DNA of 64,000 nucleotides from Panagrolaimus kolymaensis. Its lineage: Eukaryota > Nematoda > Chromadorea > Rhabditida > Panagrolaimidae. The position numbers were made by a program, and so were the translations under genes. The stretch spans positions 2,480,001 through 2,544,000 of the forward strand of contig JAJQJQ010000035.1 of NCBI GenBank assembly GCA_028622995.1, written 5' to 3'. This document shows positions 1-12,800 of the stretch, one piece after another (position 1 is the first letter of the stretch; each line of letters opens with the position of its first letter). The notes under the pieces were generated by a model, which saw nothing but the letters and a program-made list of their open reading frames with translations, was not told the origin of the DNA and did not search any database.

Positions 1-1163
1 CATTTTCATTGGTTTTTTTTTGTAGCGGTATGATACCGCTCGAAATAATTTATTCTAATTTTGTAAATTTTAATAATTGTATTTTTGCATTTTATTTTTC
101 CTAAAAATCTTTGTTTCTTTATAATTATTTTATGTCTCATCGTTAGCTCCCTGCCGTAAAAGAAAGACATTAACGTTTTAAAAATTGTTTACTTCCTTTC
201 TCTATGCCTGTGATCCGAAATGATGATTTTGCTCATTATGACTTTTTAGTTTTTGCAAAAGCTTCTTCGTTTGAATTGGCGCTTTCTCACGAAGATTTCA
301 ACAGTGTTGTCTTTATTTTTCATCGTCTTCGATGAATAAGTCCTACCCTTTAGGTGAAAGAAAATTTGAGCTATTTTTGTTTAGTCTCACCTGCAAGCAA
401 ATTCAAGGCAGCTCTTTCTTTGCCCTGCCTTCTTTTCAACCAAAGATGGATCGCGCAAATAAACCAATTTTTTTGCCTTTTCTTCATTTCAATGAAAATC
501 ATGTCATCAGAAACGGTGATGACTCTTCTCTCTCTTTTCTTTAGTAAATTTTGTTAGTAATTTTTATCTACAATTTATAAGTTAATATTTTGTGTAATTA
601 TATGTCTTTAGAATCGCTCCGCTATTATCATATCTTTTATCTAATTAAAAAAGCACAGATTTAATTACTCAGTTTGAGTGGTCATCAAATAAAGTAATTC
701 TAATAACACAATTTTCTGATCGCATCCCATACAACCGAGCTAAAGTCAATTTAACTCCATGTCAAACTTAGAACTTTTTTCTTCTTCAGTACATTGATGC
801 ATCTTATCAATAAAAAAAATATTGTAGTTGCAGCTTACGTAGAACAACAAAGACTTTCTTTCAATCTAAGCCCTTTGAATCTTCTTCTTATCTAAAAGTT
901 CCGTCATTTTTATTTTCTTTGTGGTTAATGACTATCATAAAAAGCTGAAAGCTGAATTAATTGAGGCTAAATATAAAAACAAAGAAAAATTTATGACCCT
1001 TGATTAAATTCCTCAGCATCTTTCTTCGCTATAATTTTGATTTAAATCTTTTCTTTTAACTTATATATTTAATTGCACATTTTTAGGAATATAGTGGCCT
1101 TAATTTTATTTTTGCGGTCTAATATTTTGCCAATAAATAAAAAAAATCATTTTTTGAATAAAT
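1..1163. other. AT-rich non-coding DNA, no gene seen
   Basis: T-rich sequence with only short overlapping open frames (for example 332-557) of low complexity and no recognisable domain, splice pattern or RNA gene. It is the upstream flank of the kinase gene that starts at 1164. Confidence 0.6.
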
Positions 1164-3190
1164 ATGATTTTTAATAAAAGAAGAAGTTTTCGAACCATAA
1201 ATGCTCCTTCTCAAATAAAAAGCAATTATGAATGCTTATTTTATCTTGGAGGAAAGGATGATAGCAAAATATTTGTTGCTCGTGGTAAAAATGGTTCACT
1301 AAAAAATAATAAAGTGGTTATAAAAATTTTGGAAAAAACCCAATTTCGTCCTGGCACCTTTAATGAAGTAATTTTTTTTGGGTTTTAAGTTTTACATTTT
1401 TTTTATATTTGAGTTTTTTAGGTTTTTCAAAAATTATTTGCTTTAAAACAACTCAACCATCCTAATGTTATTAAAATATATAAAGTTTACAAAAATGCGG
1501 TGAGTTTTAATCCATAAAAATTACGCTAATTATATTTAGTAAATTTTAGGACACAATTGCCATTGTAATGGAATATGCCAAAAATGGAGATCTTCAAACT
1601 TATTTACATAATTTGACCCCAAATTCGCCAAATGGAAAAGTCCCAAATTTCCCCAATGCAACAGCAAGCGCTCCAAATTCACCAATCAAAAAACTTCCAA
1701 GCGAAAGAGCTGAAGACTTTTTACAACAAATTATGTCAGGGCTTGAATATTTGAACTCCCAAAATGTCGTAACACGAGATTTAACATTTTCAAATATTTT
1801 ATTGGATTCATCCAATAATAATAAAATTATAAAAGTGGCAAGTTTTGGACTTGCAGAATTTGGTGGAAATTATTATTTCCCACTTGAAAAATCAAGAGAT
1901 GGAGAAGAAAATTTTCGCGAGTTATTCGGCTTGCCTCCAATTGAACCTGTAATTTACCATGCACCATGGAACAACGAAACCAAAGCTGTGAATACAAAGT
2001 AAAAGCTTTTATATTTTTTGCTTTCTCATAATTTACTATTTTTTTTAAAGAAAGGAATCAATTTCTTTGATTCCAAATGTTTTAAATCAACGTTTTCGAT
2101 TTGAGCAATTTCTTGGCCGAGGAACTTTTGGTGAAGTTCAATTAGCGACAAACATTAAAACTAACAAAAAAGTCGCAATTAAAATTATTGACAAAACTCA
2201 TGTTACATCTTCGATGGTTTGTTAAATTTTTTTATAATATTTTAAATCAAGTTCTGACCTGAACAGTTTTTATAGAATGAAAGCGAACAAAATATTTTAA
2301 AATTCCTTGATCATCCAAATATTATTAAACTTTATGAAATTATTGATCATGAAGTAAGTTTTTAAAATTTCAGTTTCTTTTTTTGCAAGAAAAATTCTTT
2401 GAAAAAAAAGTATTCTTTTGTTTTACATATTTTAGACTAGGCTTTATTTCGTTATGGAATATGGGGAAGGTAGAGATCTTGCATCGTTAATGAAAAATGA
2501 AGGAAAATTTCCACAAATTAAAGCTAAAAAATATTTCAATCAAATTGTTTGTGGTGTCGAATATTTACACAAAATCAATGTGGCTCATGGTGATTTGAAA
2601 CTTGAAAACATTTTGTTGGATTCTAAAGACAATATCAAACTTGCTGACTTTGGACTTTCAAAATTTTTAAAACAAGGTAAAAATTACAGAATTTTATTTT
2701 TTGTTGTTTAGCGTTTTCAATTGAAATAACTTCCTTGAGAAATGTCCCTGTTTTGAGGATTTTATTATTACTTTGTTGTTATAGATGAAATGCTTCAAAC
2801 AATTATTCTTTGTTCTCCAAATTATTTATCTCCTGAAAAACTTAGTCGAGTTAAATATGATGATGAAACAAAAACAGATATTTGGGCAATGGGAATTATT
2901 TTTTATCTTTTATTTACAGAAGAATTTCCATTCAATACAAATGTTAGTAAAAGCCATTAATAATTTTTTTAACCATTAATTTTTGTTATTGTTGCAGGAT
3001 GAGATTTTAAAATTCCAATACCAAGTCCCTGCGGAAATGGTTAAATATCGAATCATTATTGAAAGTATGCTTGTATCAAACCCAAATGCCCGTTTTTCTG
3101 TTGAATCAATCAAGTTTGATTTATATTTCTTGATTTTTTACTTTATTTATCATGAAAACTTTCAGGGCATTGTGTTATTTAAATTTTTGA
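1164..3190 (+). CDS. tandem pseudokinase-kinase, Ser/Thr type
   Basis: Nine exons join in frame: 1164-1367, 1422-1499, 1550-1998, 2051-2216, 2276-2353, 2436-2676, 2785-2942, 2998-3113 and 3166-3190, giving about 504 residues. The N-terminal kinase fold keeps the lysine motif VVIKILEK. Its glycine loop is degenerate, the catalytic loop reads TRDLTFSN and the DFG position reads ASFG, so it looks like a pseudokinase. The C-terminal domain has GRGTFGEV, VAIKIID, the catalytic loop HGDLKLEN (Gly in place of the HRD Arg), ADFG and SPNYLSPE, so it should be catalytic though non-RD. DLKxxN indicates a Ser/Thr kinase, closest by eye to CAMK/SNF1-like kinases. The join between domains (1998/2051) keeps frame, which supports one protein, but two adjacent genes cannot be excluded. 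Substrate unknown. Confidence 0.75.
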
Positions 3191-3539
3191 TGAAGCATCT
3201 TATATTATTTTTAACAGAATTATAATATTTGGATAACATTTATTTATTTAGTGTATTAAAATAAATTTTTTTACTTTAAAAGAAGAAGCTGCAAAATAAG
3301 AAACATAATTACGCAAAAATGATATGTGAATCATCGAAACAGTTGAGTACAGTTACACACACGTAGAAATAAATATAAAAGAGATTTTTTGGTGAACAAT
3401 ATTTGGAGTTGAATCGTTCGAGAAAATTTCAAACTAAAATAAATTACACTTTTTTTTATGGCATTGCGTGAATATTGATAAAGCCCATAGTTTATAAAAT
3501 TCGTAATTTGAAAAGAAAAAAAGTTTCATTATTTCAACT
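3191..3539. other. intergenic spacer
   Basis: AT-rich spacer between the kinase stop and the ATG at 3540. It contains the kinase 3' flank (AATAAA-like signals around 3260) and no other feature I can support. Confidence 0.5.
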
Positions 3540-5626
3540 ATGTGGTTGCCATCCCTCGCAAATCATAATTGTCATGTGTATCAAGGATTAATATCCAAAC
3601 TTGAACAAAGTTTGAATGCCGCAATCAATAATAAACAAAAGAAAACGTTACTTTTAAATTTTTCAAAAAATTATTTAATGCCAAACGAATTATGGCAAAT
3701 GCTAAAAAAGTATGTAATGTTTTTAGCTTTTATTAACCGAATTTTTCTAATGAAATTTATGAATATTTATTAATTTGTTTTTTAGTTTGGATGAATTAAG
3801 TTTCTTTGAAATCCAATTGAAACCCGTTAACAATCCAGAATATCATTATTTCTTTGAATGGACCACCAAAACTGTTAGTGAATTGCCTCTATTTTCCAAA
3901 GCATACATAAAAATTAATAAGTATTTTTTTAGAAGTTTCTTGAATCTCAAAATATATCTCCCATTCATCAAGGCCCTTCTTTAGCTTATTTGTTCAGTAA
4001 ATTAATTACTAAAGATGAATTTTGTTTCGAAGATTTAAAATACCCAAATAGCAAATTGAATGAAAGTTTTATGAAATTTGAAGAAATTTCTTGTGAGTTT
4101 TATATATTCTTATTTTTTTAAAATCAAAATTATCAAAAAAACTATTTTTTTAGCTAGTTTTCCTTCAGGAAAATTTGTGAAAGAAGTTGAAAAGATGAAA
4201 GATTTATTCGTCGAAATTAAATCCAATGAAAATGACTCAGAAAAATGGTTTAAAAGTTTGCAAAAAGTGGGAGATCATGAATTCTTGAAAAATAATGTTG
4301 AATTTCGATTGGGTGAAAATTTGAGTGATCAAAATTTATGGAAACTTTATATTAATTATTTAAAAGTCTCTGAACCTAAATTAATGTTACACACATATTC
4401 CAAATATTGTCGCCTTTTTTTGAGTGATATCGAAATGAAAAAAGGATATATGAAAGCTACAAATGAAAATAATATCGTTGGATTGGAATGGAATAATTTA
4501 TTTGAATTTGAAAAACCATTTAATAAAAAAATTATTAATGAAACTCAAGAAACTAAAAAATTACAACAATATGGATTGATTTCAGCATATCGAAAAGAAA
4601 AAATTATGCCTGATTTGGATTTAAGCAATGTTTTATCAAATAATTTAAAATCGCAAGATTTTGAATTTCCTAAACCAATAATTCGATATATTCTCACAAA
4701 AGCAGACGACTTTATTTTAACAAAATTCCATCAAAGTTGTAAATATTTTTATATTCAAAAACCTAAACTCATTTGTTATCGTTTGGTTATTGATAGCGAT
4801 AGTTCCAACCCTAAAACAGAATTTATTGAAAATTCTTTAGCAACAGGAAATTTGCTACCCTTCAAATTACATGTTTCCATTTCCATTTCTTTGAAAATCA
4901 AATTCTCATCATTTACACCACAAGCATCTTTCGTATCTCAAATAATTCAACAAAATATTTTACGATGCACTGCAAAATATATTCACTTTTCTGGTGTTCA
5001 AATTTCAGAAAAAGATTTCGATTTTTTAGTGGAACATGAAAACGTTGAAGTTGTATTTTTTGAGCAAAGTGCAGTTTCAAAAACTAATTTGGATGGAAAA
5101 TATTTGGCTGTTGAGCAAATTTTAGCAAAATTACCTAATCTTAAATCTTTTACGTAAGTACATAGTTTTGCTTCAACAAAGCTTAAAAAAAAGTTCATTA
5201 AATTGTACCTATTTTTGTAAAAAAATTAAAATAGAAATTTTTTCAATTTTAGAATCTAAAATAATAAAAATATATTTCAGGAGCGACTTCAATTATTATA
5301 CACCAAAATCAGCTGAAATTCTTGCAAATTTAAATTTTAAAAACAAACTTTTAAAGTTTGATATTTCTTCTGTTCCCAGCAATTTTAATTCAGAAAATTA
5401 TGGCATATTTTTAAAAGTAATCTAAATTTTTGAAAGTTTTTTAATTTCATTTTTGTTTTTTTTCCAGAAAAATGCAGCTCCATATTCCAAATTTTCATTG
5501 ACTTTTTCTCGAAATGTTGATGAAAATATTATTTCACAATTTAAACAAACAATAAATTATTTTATTTCAAACTGGAATCATCCATATGGCAAACCAGAAG
5601 TTACAGCTACAGTGGGACCACTATAA
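3540..5626 (+). CDS. HAT-repeat plus F-box-like protein
   Basis: Six exons join without a frame break: 3540-3709, 3786-3873, 3933-4092, 4154-5153, 5281-5416 and 5468-5626, about 570 residues. The first half has tryptophan/tyrosine helical patterns such as PNELWQML and NLWKLYINYL that resemble HAT (half-a-TPR) repeats of SART3-type splicing factors. The second half carries an F-box-like segment around TKADDFILTKFHQSCKYF, then a leucine-rich tail (ILAKLPNLKSF). That tail is clearly related to the gene at 52276-53118, which has matching blocks TKAYQKLIQTCKYF and ILTKIPNVTDF. F-box proteins are substrate adaptors of SCF ubiquitin ligases; that role is inferred here. The HAT assignment is by pattern only. 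AATAAA lies at 5632-5637, just after the stop. Frame continuity makes the gene model solid and the function tentative. Confidence 0.65.
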
Positions 5627-6165
5627 AGTTGAATAAAGTGTTATTCCAACAACTTTTCTTTTTTTTAACTTTGTTGTTTTAAATATTTGTCAATATTATT
5701 ATTTAGAAATTTTGCAATAGAAAGAATAAATATTTTTCTTCCCTTTTTTCCTTCATCAATCACATTTATTTAAAAAAAGGAAAAATAAAGAGAAAGACAA
5801 CCAAAAGAATTCTGTCTATCTTGTTATCATTAAGTTTTAACAATAATTTCAATTTATTTCTTCTTTTTCTCGCCTACAATATTTCAATTCAACAGAGCCA
5901 AGAAAAAGAAAAAACAAAGATAAGAGACCAAAAAATGCATATAATATCAAACCTCCCACATTTTTAAAGTTCTCAACCTCTGCATATTTGAAACTCTAAG
6001 CAAAAAATACAATAAATTTGAATTTTTTTTTTCAAAAAATGAGTAAAAGATTTTTTTATTGAAAAACAAATTTTTAATTTTTTGTTTGTATAAAAGCGAT
6101 TGATTTTGGAGAAGTTTGCATGCATGTGTTTTTTTTCTTTCCTTCATAAAAAGTCTCTCTTAATT
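5627..6165. other. intergenic, thaumatin upstream region
   Basis: AT-rich DNA holding polyadenylation signals of the upstream gene (AATAAA at 5632) and the TATA box at 6089. No coding sequence is evident. Confidence 0.5.
6089..6096 (+). promoter_or_regulatory. TATA box of thaumatin-like gene
   Basis: TATAAAAG lies 70 nt upstream of the ATG at 6166, a plausible core promoter for a secreted, probably inducible gene. The match is to consensus only. Confidence 0.5.
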
Positions 6166-6866
6166 ATGGCTCCTCTTCGACTTATTTATATTCCACTTTA
6201 TTTTCTTTTTATTTGCAGTGTTTTTAGTCGACAAATAAAACTTCAAAATAATTGTCAATTTCCTATTTGGCCTGGATGGTGGGGATTAAATGAAATTCCC
6301 AATGGTGGAGGAGCTAAACTCAATCCCGGTGAAGGATTGAATTTCAATGTTCGAGATGATTGGGTAGCTGCGCGAATTTGGGCTCGAACAGGATGCGATG
6401 AAACAAATTATAATTGTGAAACGGGAGGATGTGGAAATTCAGAAAAATGCGATGGCCGAACTGGAGAAGCTGGAGTTACTTTAGCTGAATTTACTTTAGC
6501 TTCAAATATTGATAATTATGATGTTTCAAACGTTGATGGATTTAATATTCAAGTTGTAATAAAACCCAACGAGGAAGTTGTAAAACTATGGGTGAATGCA
6601 GCGGCAATGTACTTGATGAATGCCCTGGCGATTTAAAAGTGGTTAAAAATGGTAAAACCGTTCAATGTGATAGCGCATGCACCAAATATCAAACTGATGA
6701 AACATGCTGCCGAGGAGCATATAATACACTTGAAACTTGTCCACCAACAGATAAAATTAAATTTTTTAAAGATAAATGCCCTAATTCCTACGCATATGCA
6801 TATGATGATAAGGCTGCTCTCGTAACTTGTGATAAAAGAACCGATTACACTGTAATCTTTTGTTAA
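6166..6866 (+). CDS. thaumatin-like secreted protein, one frameshift
   Basis: The ATG at 6166 begins a hydrophobic signal peptide (about residues 1-22). A thaumatin/PR-5 fold follows: an early NNCQFPIWPGWW-type block, a WAARIWARTGCD block, then the Cys-rich half with GECSGNVLDECP, CDSACTKYQTDETCC and CPNSYAYAYDD, ending TVIFC. Reading frame 1 runs to a stop at 6634-6636, while the second half continues one frame over and ends at 6864-6866. The switch falls at the CCC run 6565-6567, where one base appears to be missing; all expected cysteines downstream are present. Corrected length would be about 233 residues, normal for the family. Nematode thaumatins are secreted and linked to defence or stress; that role is by family. 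Intronless. AATAAA at 6946-6951. Confidence 0.8.
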
Positions 6867-9800
6867 TTAACTTTTATTTTTGCGTATAAATTTAAATGTT
6901 TTTAATTTTTTAAATATTTATTTGTATTGTAAAAATTATGTTTTAAATAAAATTAAAATTTCATCAAAGACACCTATCTATGTATAAACAGACACAAATC
7001 TCCTTTATCAATCTTAAGAAGTGTAATTATATTTTTTCTTAAAATTCATAGTCATAATGGTTTTTATTTTAAAAAGCATTTATTTAAACAACGAATTAAT
7101 TCTTTAAAACTATATACTTTTTTATTTGTGAATTTATTTGAGTTTTAATCAATTTATGTCTGTTCTTTTTTTGTTAAATAGTTTGAGTTTATAAATATCT
7201 CGAAGCTTAAATTTAAAAATAACATCATCCCTGTGAATAACTTTTGTAATAAAAACACTTTTTAAATTATGTTAATTTTGAATTTATAACACATCTCCTA
7301 TTTTTGCTCGTGTTTTTTTTATTTATTCATTGACTTTCTTATTTCGCTGCAAAAATAAAAGCATCATCAACAACATTAGCCTCAATAAACGCCTCCGTTT
7401 TTTTGTTTTTTACTGAAAGAAAAAGCTTTTGAAATCCTCTCTCTTTTTTTGCTACTCATTTTGCTTATTTTTTTTCCTATTTTATTTTATCTTCTCATTT
7501 TGCATTTGTGTTAATTTATTTTTTACTCTTTTTTTATTCTTTCGCCTAAAAAAGAGCTTAAATTAAAAGGCTTCCTCTTCTTTCTTTTTGTATATAAGAT
7601 TTTTGACTTTGAAATATGAAAAACAAAAAAAAATGAATGTGGTGTTTCAAACTTTTTCTTGTTTTTTTAGAAATTCTTAGAGGAAAAGAAAGATGACATC
7701 AATGACGTGATTTTACATAGCTTTACATATGACTTTTTAGTAGCCATCGGGAATGCTCCCTTTTCTCGGTCTCTCTCTCTCTCTTCATTTGGGAATTTAT
7801 TTTTATATTTTAGTAAAAAAAAAATCAAGCATGAAAAAAAGAAAAACGATTTCATTGAACTCTTCTTTTTTTTCAGGCTTTTTTAAAACGGGTTTTTAAT
7901 TTGTTCATGATAATGATGATGAAATGGAATAAAAATGTTTGTTTTAATTTTGGTTTATTTATTGAAAATAGAAAGCATGAACAAATAGCGAATAGCAGAC
8001 TTCCAAAATAAGTGAATAAAATAAAAAAGGGCAAATAAATATGTATGTTTAATTTGTGTGTGTCTGTGGAAAAGGAAACTCAAAAAAGTCCTTAAATAAT
8101 TCATTAGCAAAACACAGGGAAAAGAAAGAAAATTCCACAAAAACGAAAAAAATCATAATATAATTTTTGAGTTTGTTTGTTTGCTTTGATTTGGATTACT
8201 TGGAAAATCACGTAAAACTTCTTTCAATTTTTTTGTGCATCACAAATTCCAAACATTGATATTGAAACAAAGAAGAAGACCTTTTACTTTTTTAAAATGG
8301 CTGACAAAATAAGACTTGATATTAATCGAGAAATTAATGGGATTGTTTTTATGGATAAATAATCTTCAGAAAATTCTTTTTAATTACAGGCAACTTAGCT
8401 AAACAATTTTTCTTATTTGTTTCGAAATTTTATTTTAATTTTCTTTCTGCGGCTTTTGCCTTTTTAGTCTGCTAATATGTATGCAAAAGCAATTTTCATT
8501 TTAAATATTCAATAAGTCTCTAAAATTTATAACTCCATTGGTAAAAAATTAATTTTTAAATTTCATTACTTAATCTTTGCAATTTTCATCAAAGTGCTTT
8601 TTTTTCTTTTTTATCCTTTTTATTCATTTACCAAAACACAGAAATCATATTCTTTTTATTTAAAGTAACTAATATCTTTTTTTTAAATAAAAGCTTCTAT
8701 TTAAAAAAAACCCTAATATTTGCAAATTTTAAAAATGCAAAAAACAAACTTTTATGAGAAAAAAAAGTTTTTTATTTAAAAAAAGAAGGAAGAAAAAAAA
8801 TAAACTCGAGCATTTACGTCTTTAAACTGTCATTTAATCTTTTTCTTTTTTTTCCATTATTTTTATTTTTTTTTGCCACAAGAAAAAAAGTTTTAAAAAA
8901 AGCATTATCCATTTTAGATTTTTTTTTCTTCTACTTCTTCTTCTTTTTCTGACCTCATCGGATGTATGCCGTAGTCGTTAGATTTTCTTTCCTCCTCATT
9001 TTCTTAAATGTTTAAAGTTAGTTGTTTCCTTCTTCTCTTTCTATTTTTTGTCTTTTGTTTTTTTGATGTTTCATTTTTTCCTCATTTTTAGCCTCAGCTG
9101 CAACTTTGACAAGAAAAAAAAGAATCAAAAAACAGACACGGGGTTTCCTATTTTTTTCCAAATTGAAATATTTTTTTATTTCATGTCTAAAAAAGTTTCT
9201 TGTTGCTAATTTTTTTAGGAAAAAAAGTACCTATTTAAAAAAAGCAACCACGAAAAGAAATTTGTGTCATTGGAAAGGCAAATGCGAAGTTTCAAAAAAA
9301 AACTTTTTTTTTGCCTTTTTGTGGCGTGGATGACGCGAGCTTTTTAAAAGCAGCCGTGACTAAACTTGCTTGTTTGAAATTATTGGAGTTTCTTTCCGCT
9401 TGACTTATGCTTTTTGCTTTATTTTTTTTCTGCTTTTAAAAAGTTTGTAAACTTATGTACTTTTTTTAAAAAAAGCTCAAAAGAAAGTTTAGAACTAAAA
9501 AAAGTTATTTCATTCAAGTTCGAAAAAAAGATGATAAAAGACTTTTGTTTTTTTTAGTTTTTAAAAAGCGTAGGCAAAAAAAGAAGAAAAAGTGACAACA
9601 GAAGCGGCTGCAAAAACAAGGAGGAGTAGTTTGGAAAAACAAAAGCACTTTTTTAAAGTTTCTTTTTTAAGTTTTAAGTTTTAAAAATATAAATGAATTA
9701 AATTCTTGTTGATTGTTTTCAACCTATTTTTATTTTTTGTTTTTAATAGTAAATGTCGTTGTTTGTAAATGTGGCAACAACGTAAAAACAAGCTTCCTTG

Positions 9801-12800
9801 TTTTTTTGTAAATAAAAAAATATGGCAAAAAAAAAATAAAAACTCTAAACTTAAAAGTGCACGTAGGCACTTTGTAATGTTTGTTATTGTTTGCTTGATT
9901 TGGCACGTTAGCGTTTTTTTTATCGAGTTCAACTAAACTTTTATGAAGAAAAAAAGTTAAAAAATAAAGAATTCTTACCATTTTGCTGACACTTTAGCTC
10001 TTTTTTTCTTTTATTTTATGATAATAATTCTAATTTGTAGTTTATTAAAAATAATTTAATTTGAGTTTTGCTTTTTCAGCCGTATCTTTTTTAAAATAAA
10101 TTATATATTTCCAAAACTTTTTTTTGTGCTTCAAGTCTTTTTTAACTTTTTAAATTTTTTTTTAGCAAAAACATTTAAGCGGAAAAATAATTAAAGCTAC
10201 TTTTTTTCATTATTTTTTTATAAAATTGCAACTTTCTTTATTTTTTCTTATGATAATTATGAATCATATACATACATAGCCTTTTCTTTTTCTTTTTTAT
10301 AAAGTAAGGCTTCCCATGCACCCATATTTATTGTACAGTGTAGTAAAAAATTTATGTTTTTGTTTTTATTTTTATAATTTTAAAAATCTGTACTTTAAGA
10401 ATTGTTTGTATTCAATTCAATGTGTGGTTGTTAAGTAAAATGAGAAAAAGTTGAAAAGTATAATAAAGTAAATTATGCTTTATCTAAAAAACTATGTCTC
10501 ATGAGGATTTTAATTTGAAAAATAACAAATAATTATTATTTTATTTATTGCTTCTAATTCTGTGAAAAGAAGAAATATGTATAAAAAAAGCTTTGTGATA
10601 CGGTATTTTTTTGAAAATCATGTATGTACTTTAAATTTTGTGATTATGGTAATTGTTAATTTTCGTGGTGAAATTTATTTTGTTTGATGGCGAAAATTTT
10701 ATTAGGCTACACGCATAGCTCAGTATTTTCAAAATCTGAAATTTCTGTAGCCTGAAAAAAGTTCTCGCCTCTCTTAGACTTTAATTTAAAGATTTTTTGG
10801 GGATCCGGAATTTGGATTAGTCCTCATCACTTCCTTACTCTTTTCCATTTTTTATTTTTAAAAAACAATTTTATTTATTTTAAGCTTTAATTTTTCTCAG
10901 GCCTCATATTTTATTTTTAATCCCACCATGACTAAAGTTTAGTAATTATTATTGCCTGACCTTTCTTGTCCAACAACTTCCGTAGTATGCCAGCATGCGT
11001 CAATCATCCATTTGAATGGGTTTTTTTGTATTCTTTTTTCCAGCTTCATCATAATCAAAACTTTAAAAATAAAAACAAAAATTATTTTAATAATCCCGTG
11101 TGTTTTTTTTTATTACATATTTTTATCCGGTCGCATAACACAACACTCTTTTTTTTCAATGAGAGAGAATTTTAAAGTTTTTATTTTTTTATTTTTAAAA
11201 ACAATGATCATGTTTATTTCCGGAGAAAACTAAATTCTTTTTTTATTAAAAAAAATTTTTTCTCAAAATAATTCTCTCAGAAAAAATAAATGTTGCCTTT
11301 TTTATTTCCACATTCCTTTAGCCGCATTCCCATGAAACCCCAAGAAGCTATAAAAAAAGTGTGTTCAAACGTGTTATAAAAAAAAAATAGAATCCAAATA
11401 AAAACCAAATCGTTTAAAAATAAAATCTTGATCAATGACAAATTCATTTCTTTCTCTTTTTTGTTGTTGTAATTTTTGCCGCTGCACTTTAAAAACTAAG
11501 ATGATTTAAAAATATTTTTTTACATTCATTTTTTGTTGCAAAATAAACAAAATTTGTCAAACATTTTTTATTTTTGCATTTCCCACAATGTTACAAAGAT
11601 TAACCTGCTACACTATTATTTCATTTATTTTATGAGAGTGTTTTTTTGCTTTTTCCAAATTCGTCAATTTTATTTTTTTTCTATTTTTTCTTCTTATTTT
11701 TAAATCTCTCAAAAAAGGTCATGGTTATTATTATTTGTTTACTAGAAGAAGATTACTTCTTTTTTAAAGTTTTTGCTTTATTGCTGCTCCACTCCACTTA
11801 CTACAAAAATAAAACTTTTGCCGTAATTTCACTGTAGTTATTTTTCTGACCGCCAGAATTGACTGTATTACTTTTATTTTTTTAGCTTCTAGACATTTCG
11901 TGAATTGAGACCCCGATAGTTTTTTCTGATAATTCAGAACCGAATGTTAACAATATTTAGCGTGCTTAATTTTTTCTATTACATATTTAATAAATTTTCG
12001 CGGTTAAAACAATCAAAGTTTTATTCGCTCAATTTTTATAACATGAAAAGCGTTGAAAAAGTAAATGCGTAAATAAAAAGGGTGCAGCAATAAAAAAAAT
12101 TATTTTTGGTAGCATTCTCTTCCCCCAAAAAATATGTACATGAACAAGGCATAACTTAATCCTGATCTACGAAAATTTAAAACTACATACACATTTTTAA
12201 TTATATTTTGATCTTTGTCAACAGAAATTAAGGTTCTTTGAATTTATTTTGATGGTTCTTTAAATGTTTTCTAATTTTCTTATTTTTAATTTATCTATAA
12301 TCAAAAAAATACCAAAATAAAAGTTAAAAAAAGAGTCGCAAATACGGATCTAAACTATTTACTCACTTCGCCCAAGCAAAAAAATTTATGGAATTTTTTT
12401 ATCTTAATTTTATTTTTCATTGACGTTCATAAACGTGGGTCACATTGCTTTATTGCAGCAGCATAGTTTTGTGTTGTTCTTGATTGTTGCTTGATTCCAT
12501 CATATTTTTTTTATCTAAAACCATCCATCCATCTATTATTGTAAATAACCATTCCATTCTCTTTTATTTTTTCTTTTATTAGAGAATAAAGAAAAAAATA
12601 GAGTAGTGAACTTTAATGAATCATTTTTAGATTTTTATTCGTCCTTCTTTTTTTGCTTCTTTCCACTTTTTCATCGCTGACTGATAAGATAAATGATTAC
12701 ATATAAAAAGGCTGTTTAAAAACGTGGTCAACATGCTTGTTTTTTTTCTATTGCTAAAAAAATTGAGTGGGAAAAGTAGGGTAAAATTTATTAGTGTTGA

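Noticed and set aside
10706..10753. TAGCTCAG A-box-like sequence within a short inverted repeat (AGGCTACA/TGTAGCCT)
   Set aside because: No B box (GTTCGA) and far too short for a tRNA; a small hairpin at most.
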